This document shows, piece by piece, positions 57,791 through 64,000 of a DNA stretch of 64,000 bases. The notes beneath the pieces were generated by a model. The model did not search any database and was not told the origin of the DNA. It was given only the letters and a program-made list of their open reading frames with translations. The DNA is taken from the NCBI RefSeq assembly GCF_003350205.1, contig NZ_QLLC01000007.1, positions 62,001-126,000 on the forward strand, written 5' to 3'. This DNA comes from Brevundimonas bullata. GTDB taxonomy: Bacteria; Pseudomonadota; Alphaproteobacteria; Caulobacterales; Caulobacteraceae. Position 1 is the first letter of the stretch. Every line of letters begins with the position of its first letter. A program made the translations under genes and the position numbers.

Positions 57791-58401
57791 AACCGACCCA
57801 GCCCCCCGCCGCCAAGGGAGGGCGCCGATGGCGCGCCCTCCCGACCGCCGGCTTCATGGCCCTGTCTTTCGCGGGCCTGTGTCTGGCCGGACAGGGCGCC
57901 GTCATTCCCGCCAAGGCGGTCCTGGCCCAGGTGCTGCTGGAACGCGCATTCGCCAAGTCGCGTTCGACGGGCGCTCCGGTCAAGGCCTGGCCCTGGGCGG
58001 ACGCCGTCCCCGTCGCGCGGATCAGCGTGCCGCGATTGGGAGTTTCTGAAATCATCCTGTCCGGCGGCTCCGGCGAGGCCCTGGCCTTCGGACCGACCCT
58101 CGTCCCCGGCAGCGCGCCCCTCGGTCAGAACGGAACCGCCGTCGTCGCGGCCCATCGCGACACCCACTTCAGCTTCATGCAGCATCTTCAGCCGGGCGAT
58201 GTCGTGGTCGTCGAAACCACTGACGGCGACCGCGCCTCATTCCGCGTGCAGGGCGGCTATGTGGTCCGCAACGACCAGTTCGCCATCGCCTCCCGCGCGG
58301 TCGCCCCCACCCTCGTTCTCAGCACCTGCTGGCCGTTTGACGCCACCACCCAAGGCCCATGGCGCTATGTCGCCATCGCACACGCTCAGTCATCAAGATG
58401 A
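57787..58401 (+). CDS. Class GN (Gram-negative) sortase
   Basis: A 204-residue membrane transpeptidase with an N-terminal hydrophobic anchor ('AGFMALSFAGLCLAG' region) and the sortase catalytic elements: His in 'VAAHRDTHFSFM', Cys in 'LVLSTCWPF' and Arg in 'GPWRYVAIAH'. The start is GTG at 57787, overlapping the target-gene stop as GTGA. Its neighbour is the VIT/VWA protein with the LPQTA signal, which identifies the likely substrate. Class GN sortases occur with a single dedicated target in many marine and freshwater proteobacteria. Confidence 0.93.
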   Translation: MKPTQPPAAKGGRRWRALPTAGFMALSFAGLCLAGQGAVIPAKAVLAQVLLERAFAKSRSTGAPVKAWPWADAVPVARISVPRLGVSEIILSGGSGEALAFGPTLVPGSAPLGQNGTAVVAAHRDTHFSFMQHLQPGDVVVVETTDGDRASFRVQGGYVVRNDQFAIASRAVAPTLVLSTCWPFDATTQGPWRYVAIAHAQSSR

Positions 58402-58416
58402 GGGGGCGCGGCGGCG

Positions 58417-59028
58417 TTACTTCAGCCCATCCACCGATGCGCCGGCATGGTTCAGGCTTTCACGGACGCGCTCCAGCGCCAACTCCATGGGCTGCTCGAT
58501 TCCCATCAGGGCGAAACTGCCGTTCAGATCATACACGCAGTGCCCGTGAACCACCGCGATGAGCGAACGGGCCAGACGCGGCGCGTCGGCCTGCGCCCTG
58601 GACGGCAGGACGGCGACCACCTCGTCCACGATGATCTGGGTCAGCCCGCCACGCCGTTGATTCTGTTCATCGGACAGGACGACGTCGGGCGGCAAATGAT
58701 GGTCATAGATGGCCGTCCAGCTGTGACGATTGGCGCGCGCGAAGCCGAAATAGGCCTCAACGAGACAGCGAATCCGATCTGGCCCGCTGCTCTCCAGGGC
58801 CGCCCGGACCTCCTCCGCCCAAAGCTGGAAGGTCCGCGTATTGATGGCGATCAGCAGCTGATCCAGGGTGCCGAAGACATTGTACAGGGTGCCGATGGAA
58901 TAGCCGATCCGCTTGGCCACCTCCCGCGCGGAGAAGCGCGCGAAGCCGACCTCAGCCATATGCTTGTGGCCCTCGACCAGAAACAGGTGTTCCAGCTCTT
59001 GCCGCGTATGATCGGATCGTCTGCCCAT
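58417..59028 (-). CDS. TetR-family transcriptional regulator
   Basis: A 203-residue repressor-type protein with an N-terminal HTH ('FARFSAREVAKRIGYSIGTL' then YNVFGTLDQLL), the standard TetR layout, and an alpha-helical C-terminal ligand domain resembling TetR_C-type WHG domains. It diverges from the E1-like cluster with 171 bases between them. The inverted repeat GTTC-n5-GAAC in the cluster promoter is a probable operator. Confidence 0.9.
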   Translation of the reverse strand: MGRRSDHTRQELEHLFLVEGHKHMAEVGFARFSAREVAKRIGYSIGTLYNVFGTLDQLLIAINTRTFQLWAEEVRAALESSGPDRIRCLVEAYFGFARANRHSWTAIYDHHLPPDVVLSDEQNQRRGGLTQIIVDEVVAVLPSRAQADAPRLARSLIAVVHGHCVYDLNGSFALMGIEQPMELALERVRESLNHAGASVDGLK

Positions 59029-59090
59029 TGGGCGTGCATAGCAGAATCCCGCTTTGGGAAAGCCGAAGAAACATCTGTTTTTGCACTTTA

Positions 59091-59118
59091 TTGATCGACG
59101 TTCATTTCGAACTATGCT
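59091..59118 (+). promoter_or_regulatory. Promoter of the E1-like cluster with overlapping operator
   Basis: TTGATC (59091-59096), a 16-base spacer and TATGCT (59113-59118) form a sigma-70-like promoter. The spacer holds GTTC-atttc-GAAC (59100-59112), an inverted repeat suited to a dimeric repressor, and the TetR gene diverges from here. The operon start ATG is 81 bases downstream. Confidence 0.55.
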
Positions 59119-59199
59119 GCTTCGCCTTGACGCGGCTCAGGGCGACCGTTCCAGTGAAGCTGGCGGACGCGCGCGGGCCGTCCCTCGAATGACGGTCGT

Positions 59200-60126
59200 A
59201 TGATCAATCTGCATTGGCGCTCGGGCCGGGATTTAACGACGCACATCGTCGAGCGCCCTGGGCTGACCCTGTCGGGACCGGATATCGAGGCCCTGACGGC
59301 CGACCTGCGGTCGGTGGCCGAGACCACGCTGGATCAGGCCTCCCTGGCCTATGGCGTTCTGGGCGGCGACGCCGAGCGGCTGAGGAACTGCGTCGTGACC
59401 GTGGTCTATCAGGGCAAGGGCGCGGCCGCCCGGCCGGTCGCCTTCAACGTCCTGTCTCTGCTGGAGACCGAACTGGAAGGCCGCCCGACCCAGGTCATGC
59501 ATCTGGGCCTGGTCATGGTCGATCCGTCCTTCCGGGGGCGCGGCATGTCGGCGACCCTCTATGGCCTGACCTGCGTCCTGATGTTCCTGGCGGGGCAAGG
59601 CCGACCGCTGTGGATCTCCAACGTCAGCCAGGTGCCCGCCGTCGTCGGCATGGTGGCCGAGACCTTTTCCGACGTCTTTCCTTCCCCACATCCTGGCGCT
59701 AGGCGCAGCTTCGATCACCTGACCCTGGCGCGTCAGATCATGGCCCGGCACAGGTCGGCTTTCGGCGTCGGCCCCGAGGCGGGATTCGACGAGGCGCGCT
59801 TTGTCATCACTGACGCCTATACCGGCGGCTCCGACGCGCTGAAGAAGGCGTTTGAGCAGGCCGCGCTGCATCGAACAGAGGCCTACAACGCCTTCTGCCG
59901 CGACCAGCTCGACTATGAGCGAGGCGACGACCTGATCCAGATCGGCCGCATCGATATGGCCGCCGCCGGGCGCTATCTGCGCAAGGTCGCGCCGCCGACG
60001 ACCGCCATGGGGCTGGGCGGTCTGGTCGTCATCATGGCGGCGCGCATGGCGGTCCTGCCGCTAATCTACTGGCTTTCAGCCAACCGACCGTGGGGCGTCC
60101 TCAGACCCTGGAAAGAGGCCCGATGA
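59200..60126 (+). CDS. GNAT-like acyltransferase-related protein, first gene of the E1-like cluster
   Basis: A 308-residue protein with a central segment 'VMHLGLVMVDPSFRGRGMSA' followed by TLYGLT, which resembles the acetyl-CoA-binding V-x-P-x-x-R-G-x-G motif of GNAT enzymes. The rest is not family-like. A hydrophobic helix at the C-terminus ('GLGGLVVIMAARMAVLPLIY') suggests membrane association. Its stop overlaps the next gene as ATGA. Acyl transfer is inferred from one motif, so substrate is unknown. It leads a coupled operon under the TetR-controlled promoter. Confidence 0.65.
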   Translation: MINLHWRSGRDLTTHIVERPGLTLSGPDIEALTADLRSVAETTLDQASLAYGVLGGDAERLRNCVVTVVYQGKGAAARPVAFNVLSLLETELEGRPTQVMHLGLVMVDPSFRGRGMSATLYGLTCVLMFLAGQGRPLWISNVSQVPAVVGMVAETFSDVFPSPHPGARRSFDHLTLARQIMARHRSAFGVGPEAGFDEARFVITDAYTGGSDALKKAFEQAALHRTEAYNAFCRDQLDYERGDDLIQIGRIDMAAAGRYLRKVAPPTTAMGLGGLVVIMAARMAVLPLIYWLSANRPWGVLRPWKEAR

Positions 60127-60995
60127 CCGAAGACTTCTATGCCGAGATGACCACCCGCAACCTGGGCTTCGTCAGCGAACAGGAACAGGCGCGCCTTAAG
60201 GAAAGCGCCGTCTTCGTCGCCGGCGTCGGCGGCATGGGCGGGGCCTGCGTGCAGATGCTGGTCCGCGCCGGCGTCGGCCGCATCGCCATCGCCGACCTGG
60301 ACACGTTCGAGGTCTCCAACCTGAACCGCCAGGTCTTCGCCTTCACCGACACCGTGGATCGGCCCAAGGCCGAGGTCACGGCCGAGGCCCTGCTCAAGAT
60401 CAACCCGAACCTGAAACTGACGGTGCTGGGGGCCGAATGGACGGATCAGTTGGAGACGCTGGCGCGCGACTATCCGGTCATCGTCAACGGCTGTGACGAC
60501 GTGGCGGCGACAGTCGAGCTGTATCGCGTCGCCCGGCGATGCGGGGCCAGCGTCATCGACGCCTACGCCTCGCCCCTGCCCTCGGTCATCCTGGTGCGGC
60601 CCGAGGATCCGCGCCCGGAAGACCGGCTGACCTACCCGACGCGCGGGACGCCGTGGCGTGAGATCACGTCGGACCAGGCCAGCGACGCCTTCCTGAAGGA
60701 GATCGAGTGGGTGCTGACCCATTCCTCGTCCCACGCCCATGTCGACCTGCAAGCCGCCGCCGAAATGGCGGCGGGCAAGCGCAAGCGGATGAGCTTCGCC
60801 CCCATGGTCGTCACCGCCGGCGCCCTGATGGCGGGAGAGGCCCTGTCCCTGATCATGGAGCGGCGCACGCGCACAGACTGTCGCGGCTGGTTCCTCAATG
60901 TGCGTGAAGCCCGGGTCGAACGGCCTCTTCCCGGCCCGGTCGCCTGGGCCAGGGGCTGGCTGGTGCGCCGGATGATGCAGCGTCTGCTGGCATGA
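60123..60995 (+). CDS. E1-like (ThiF/MoeB-fold) adenylyltransferase
   Basis: A 290-residue protein with the nucleotide loop 'VFVAGVGGMGGACVQMLVRA' near residue 30, 'IADLDTFEVSNLNRQVF' with the conserved Asp and Arg/Gln contacts, and 'VNGCDDVAATVELY' with the Asp expected to bind Mg-ATP. E1-like enzymes activate a C-terminal glycine or carboxylate as an acyl-adenylate. The zinc-binding CxxC pairs of ThiF and MoeB are absent; the four cysteines (about positions 42, 123, 139, 254) are isolated. A catalytic thioester Cys is not evident, so it may only adenylate. Overlaps both neighbours by 4 bases. No ubiquitin-like protein is seen nearby. Confidence 0.88.
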   Translation: MTEDFYAEMTTRNLGFVSEQEQARLKESAVFVAGVGGMGGACVQMLVRAGVGRIAIADLDTFEVSNLNRQVFAFTDTVDRPKAEVTAEALLKINPNLKLTVLGAEWTDQLETLARDYPVIVNGCDDVAATVELYRVARRCGASVIDAYASPLPSVILVRPEDPRPEDRLTYPTRGTPWREITSDQASDAFLKEIEWVLTHSSSHAHVDLQAAAEMAAGKRKRMSFAPMVVTAGALMAGEALSLIMERRTRTDCRGWFLNVREARVERPLPGPVAWARGWLVRRMMQRLLA

Positions 60996-62194
60996 CCGCC
61001 GCCGCCGACATTCAGATGCTGGTCGACGGCTTCGGCGCCCTGGGGGCGCTGGCCGTCGCTCTGGTCCTGGTCAGCCGCAAGGGCCGCACCACGGTCCAGA
61101 ACGTACTGATGCTGGTCTTCGCCCTGGCGGGCCTGTTCTACGCCAGCCGGGCGCTGGCCCGGGCGACAGGGTTAGAGGGCTTTGGTCTGGTCAGCCTGAT
61201 CCTGGCCTGCGCCCTGCCGCTGGGCGCCTTGCTGCTGGCCGAGAACCTGCTGCGACGCCACGCGCCCCTGCCGATCAAGCTGATCGTGGCGGGCGGAACG
61301 CTGCTCGGCCTGATCGCCGCTATTCTGGCCGGATCGGGGCTAGAGCGGGCCTTCAGCCTGGCCCTCTATGTGCCCCTGGCCCTGGCGCTGGTTCTGGGGC
61401 TGATCCTGTTTCGCGACCGCTCGACCCTGGCCCCGATGGAGAATGCGGCGCTCGATTCCTACGGCCGCGCCCTTCTGGCGACGGGCCTTCTGGCGCTGAC
61501 CGATTTCGGCCTGATCTCGCCGTTCGGGCTTAGCGCCCTGGGTATGCTGAGCCTGGCCTATGCGGCGGCGGCCGGAGCCAGCGCCCCGCGCCGCTGGATC
61601 GACGCTCTGAAGGAACTGGCGCTAGCCGCCACCATCTCTGTTCTGCTCGCAGGCGCCCTGCTGCGCCTTCGCCCGCCCGGCTCCCTGCTGGAGGCCGAAG
61701 GCGTGCTGGCGATCACGGTCTCAGCCCTGCTCGCCCTGTCGGTTCTGCTACGCCTTCAGTCGGGCGGCGGCGATCAGCAACGCCGCCTTTTCGAGCAGGC
61801 CCTGGCGACGGCGGACACCACCGACCTGGGCCGGTTCATTGACACCGCGTCGCGCGCCGCGCCCCTGCAAGGTCTGGTTCTGGCCGAAGGGGCGGACCTG
61901 TCGGCCTATGATCCCGCCCTGCTGCGCGCCGCCTTCGCGGATGACGTCGTCATGGACCTGACCCGTCTGGACCACGCGCTGTCCGAGGCCGAACGCGACG
62001 CCCGAGAGCAGCTTCGCGACTTGCTGCGCCGGCACGCCTCGACCCACGCTATCCTGATCAGCGCCGTTCCCTTGCAGATCGCCCTGATCGCCTTGGGCGG
62101 CTCCACACGCGCCGAGGAAGACGAGCGGGCCATGGCCCTGTTTCAGAAGATGGCGGCCATGGTCGCCGCTCGAGACGCCGGAGCCCCTGCATGA
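60992..62194 (+). CDS. Polytopic membrane protein with C-terminal GAF-like cytoplasmic domain
   Basis: A 400-residue protein with about nine hydrophobic segments in the first 255 residues. The remaining 145 residues form a soluble domain; 'HAILISAVPLQIALIALGGS' near residue 350 resembles the end of GAF domains. No histidine-kinase, cyclase or other catalytic motif is present. ATGA overlaps at both ends place it firmly in the operon. I do not recognise a family. Confidence 0.7.
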   Translation: MTAAADIQMLVDGFGALGALAVALVLVSRKGRTTVQNVLMLVFALAGLFYASRALARATGLEGFGLVSLILACALPLGALLLAENLLRRHAPLPIKLIVAGGTLLGLIAAILAGSGLERAFSLALYVPLALALVLGLILFRDRSTLAPMENAALDSYGRALLATGLLALTDFGLISPFGLSALGMLSLAYAAAAGASAPRRWIDALKELALAATISVLLAGALLRLRPPGSLLEAEGVLAITVSALLALSVLLRLQSGGGDQQRRLFEQALATADTTDLGRFIDTASRAAPLQGLVLAEGADLSAYDPALLRAAFADDVVMDLTRLDHALSEAERDAREQLRDLLRRHASTHAILISAVPLQIALIALGGSTRAEEDERAMALFQKMAAMVAARDAGAPA

Positions 62195-63315
62195 GCCTGA
62201 CCCTGGTCCGGGGCGATTTCGACGCCTTCTTCCGCACGCCCTTCGTCGTCTATCCCAAGGATACGCCCTACGTCTCGCCAATGCGCTCTGACCTGCAGCG
62301 CTATCTCGATCCGCACAAAAACCCGCTGCTGAAAGGCGGCGGCGACCTCGAGGTGCTGGTCGTGATGCGCGACGGTCAGCCCGTCGCGCGGGCCACGGCG
62401 CACCGCCACCCGGCGTCGAACGAACGGCACGGCTTATCGCGCAGCTATTTCGGCTATCTCGACGCCGCCGACGATCCCGAGGCCCTGCGCCTGCTGTTCG
62501 ACGGCGTGGAGGCCTTCGCCCACCGACACGGCGACACCGAAATTGCCGGCCCCTTCAACCTGACCGCCATGCAGCAAATCGGCCTGGTGACAGAGGGATT
62601 CGAGCACGCCCCCTTCACCGACATGGTCTGGTCCCCGCCCTATCTGGCCGCTCGCCTGGAGGCCATGGGCTATGCCGCCGAATTCCCCATGTCGACCTTC
62701 CGTTTTAGTCCCGGCGAAGTGGATCGCGACCGTCTGCTGACGCCCGGCGCCCGAGCCATTCTGGCCTCCGACGACTGGATCTTCGCCCCGATCGACCGAC
62801 GCCGCTTCAAGCCGCGAATGGAAGAAGCTCGTCAGTGTCTCAACGGCGGCTTTGACGCCAACCCCATGTTCGTCCCCCTGACCGACGAGGAGTTCGAGTT
62901 TCAGGCTGGGGAGATGATGTGGATTCTCGACCCGGCCCTGTCGTCGGTCATCCACTACAAGGGCCAGCCGATGGGGGTGGTCATCTGCATTCCCGACCTC
63001 AACCCCTTCGTGCGCGATTCCGGCGCGACCTACGGGCCTCGCGCCCTCTGGGCCTGGCTGAAGATGCAGGTCCGGCCACGACGCGCGGTGCTGATCCTCT
63101 ATTCGGTGATGCCCGAGGCGCAAGGCCAGGGGGTCAATCCCGCCATGCTGTGGCGTGTCATCGGCGCCTTGCAACAGCGCGGCTATCGCGAGTGCGGCTG
63201 CACGTGGATCGCCGACGTCAACGGCACCAGCCTGCGCCAGCTCGAACGGATCGGCGGCGAGCGGCTGCACCGCACCCACCTGTTCCGAAAGGTTCTGGAT
63301 AACGCCGCAGCATGA
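62191..63315 (+). CDS. GNAT-superfamily N-acetyltransferase-like protein (YghO-like)
   Basis: A 374-residue protein starting 'VVYPKDTPYVSPMRSDLQRY'; the C-terminal half has 'RAVLILYSVMPEAQGQGVNP', an acetyl-CoA-binding-like segment, and 'WIADVNGTSLRQLERIGGER', typical of the GNAT C-terminal part. The N-terminal half has 'IAGPFNLTAMQQIGLVTEGF', a YghO-like stretch. The substrate is unknown. It overlaps both neighbours by 4 bases, within the E1-like cluster. Confidence 0.75.
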   Translation: MSLTLVRGDFDAFFRTPFVVYPKDTPYVSPMRSDLQRYLDPHKNPLLKGGGDLEVLVVMRDGQPVARATAHRHPASNERHGLSRSYFGYLDAADDPEALRLLFDGVEAFAHRHGDTEIAGPFNLTAMQQIGLVTEGFEHAPFTDMVWSPPYLAARLEAMGYAAEFPMSTFRFSPGEVDRDRLLTPGARAILASDDWIFAPIDRRRFKPRMEEARQCLNGGFDANPMFVPLTDEEFEFQAGEMMWILDPALSSVIHYKGQPMGVVICIPDLNPFVRDSGATYGPRALWAWLKMQVRPRRAVLILYSVMPEAQGQGVNPAMLWRVIGALQQRGYRECGCTWIADVNGTSLRQLERIGGERLHRTHLFRKVLDNAAA

Positions 63316-64000
63316 CCCCCGAGACCTTCGCCGCCATCGTCGCCGACGCCGCCCTGTCGCCCAACGTCCACAATATCCAGCCCACCGTCTGGCGCCGGAT
63401 CGACGACCACACGGTCGCGGTCATGCAGGCGCCCGGTCGCACCCTGCCGGTCGGCGACCCGACCGGCCGCGACGTCGCCGCCAGTCACGGCGCGGCGGTC
63501 GAGGGTTTCGTCCTGGCCGCCAGCCTGCGGGGACTTGAGATCGGTTTGGCCGCGCCCGAAGAGGGCGAGATCGTCCGCCTAATCGTGACCGGCGAAGCGA
63601 CGCCAGACCCGCTCGCACCCTTCCTGACCCGACGCCGCACCTATCGCGGAAAGTTCACCCCCGACCGCGCCGAGGCGGCGCTGGACGCCCTGGCCCAGAC
63701 CGCGCGCGACCTGACCGTGCTGCGCGACCGCGCCGACATCGACCATGTCGCCCGCCTCAACGATCAGGCCAGTCTGAAGGGTTTTCGCGACAGCGGGTTT
63801 CGCGCTGAACTTCTGGCCTGGATGCGCTTGTCGCCACGCCATCCCTGCTGGAGCGTGGATGGCCTGAACGCCCGCGCCATGGAGATGTCAGGCGTCGAAG
63901 CCCTCGGCGCGGGGCTGGTGCTGAAGCCGGGCGTGTTCGAGCTTTTTGATCGGCTGGGCCTGGCCGGTGCCCTGACCGGAGAAGCCTCCGTGGTGAAGTC
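63312..64000 (+). CDS. Nitroreductase-like protein, N-terminal part (3' end outside window)
   Basis: The frame starts at ATG 63312, overlapping the previous stop as ATGA, and stays open to the window end (229 complete codons). The beginning 'DAALSPNVHNIQPTVWRRID' matches the flavin-binding start of nitroreductase-fold proteins ('A...APS.hN.QPw.f'), and 'LTRRRTYRGKFTPD' is the usual 'RR..R..f...' segment. Some nitroreductase-fold proteins lie beside E1-like enzymes. The C-terminal half and cofactor determinants cannot be seen. Confidence 0.8.
   Translation, partial: MTPETFAAIVADAALSPNVHNIQPTVWRRIDDHTVAVMQAPGRTLPVGDPTGRDVAASHGAAVEGFVLAASLRGLEIGLAAPEEGEIVRLIVTGEATPDPLAPFLTRRRTYRGKFTPDRAEAALDALAQTARDLTVLRDRADIDHVARLNDQASLKGFRDSGFRAELLAWMRLSPRHPCWSVDGLNARAMEMSGVEALGAGLVLKPGVFELFDRLGLAGALTGEASVVK

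Noticed and set aside
59200..64000. Thiamine or molybdenum-cofactor operon
   Set aside because: The E1-like gene lacks zinc motifs and no thiS, thiG, moaD, moaE or related gene is present.

Overview
The window is a high-GC alphaproteobacterial chromosome segment, most likely from Caulobacteraceae and plausibly Brevundimonas. This rests on conserved gene order (surA-pdxA-rsmA; fabD-fabG-acpP-fabF-mltG-yicC-gmk; rpsF-rpsR-rplI near dnaB-alr-radA-cvpA-purF; der-bamB-TPR protein), on many TonB-dependent receptors, on frequent GTG/TTG starts and on dense ATGA/GTGA gene overlaps. No phage, insertion sequence, CRISPR array, rRNA or complete tRNA gene was seen.

Layout. 1-4615: end of surA, then pdxA, rsmA, an aminotransferase and an L,D-transpeptidase lipoprotein. 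4908-11212 (minus): fatty-acid synthesis genes running into mltG, yicC and gmk. 11531-12814 (minus): a divergent NRAMP-like transporter. 13063-14319: ribosomal proteins S6, S18 and L9 with a strong terminator. 14688-17690: a TonB receptor and a small secreted protein. 17802-26436: housekeeping block dnaB, alr, YIP1 protein (minus), radA, cvpA, purF, VOC protein, SDR. 26547-30426 (minus): der, bamB and a membrane-anchored TPR protein. 30572-33154: an ECF sigma factor with its probable membrane regulator, and small genes. 33402-39281: a two-armed envelope-associated cluster (Hsp70-like YegD, DUF1190, DUF350 and DUF2491 to the left; DUF2170 fusion, PspA and a glutathionylspermidine-synthase-type ATP-grasp enzyme to the right). 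39301-50013: cobalamin uptake and salvage, with an eleven-gene minus-strand operon behind a cobalamin riboswitch and cobU diverging from it. 50131-53335: a Fur-box-controlled TonB receptor with a DUF6607 partner. 53550-54617: an accessory patch with a tRNA-Val 3' fragment, a beheaded secreted-protein gene and a lipoprotein. 54753-58401: an XRE regulator and a Gram-negative sortase pair (VIT/VWA target plus class GN sortase). 58417-64000: a TetR regulator divergent from a five-gene translationally coupled cluster built around an E1-like (ThiF-fold) enzyme; its last gene, nitroreductase-like, runs off the end.

How the genes work together. The cobalamin block forms a full path from the outer-membrane receptor through the ABC importer to nucleotide-loop assembly, apart from a classical alpha-ribazole phosphatase; a tyrosine-phosphatase-like enzyme sits where one would be expected. 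The PspA/ATP-grasp cluster and the E1-like cluster are the two best candidates for incompletely understood systems. Both are compact, consist largely of poorly characterised families, and have a candidate operator at the promoter or start.

Several families of intergenic palindromic repeats are present, including a 42-bp element in two inverted copies (11480 and 19326) and a composite inverted repeat of about 200-265 bp in two copies (4630 and 25424). Intergenic stretches over 300 bases (11213-11530, 14320-14687, 19314-19674) hold these repeats or terminators and no gene I can support.
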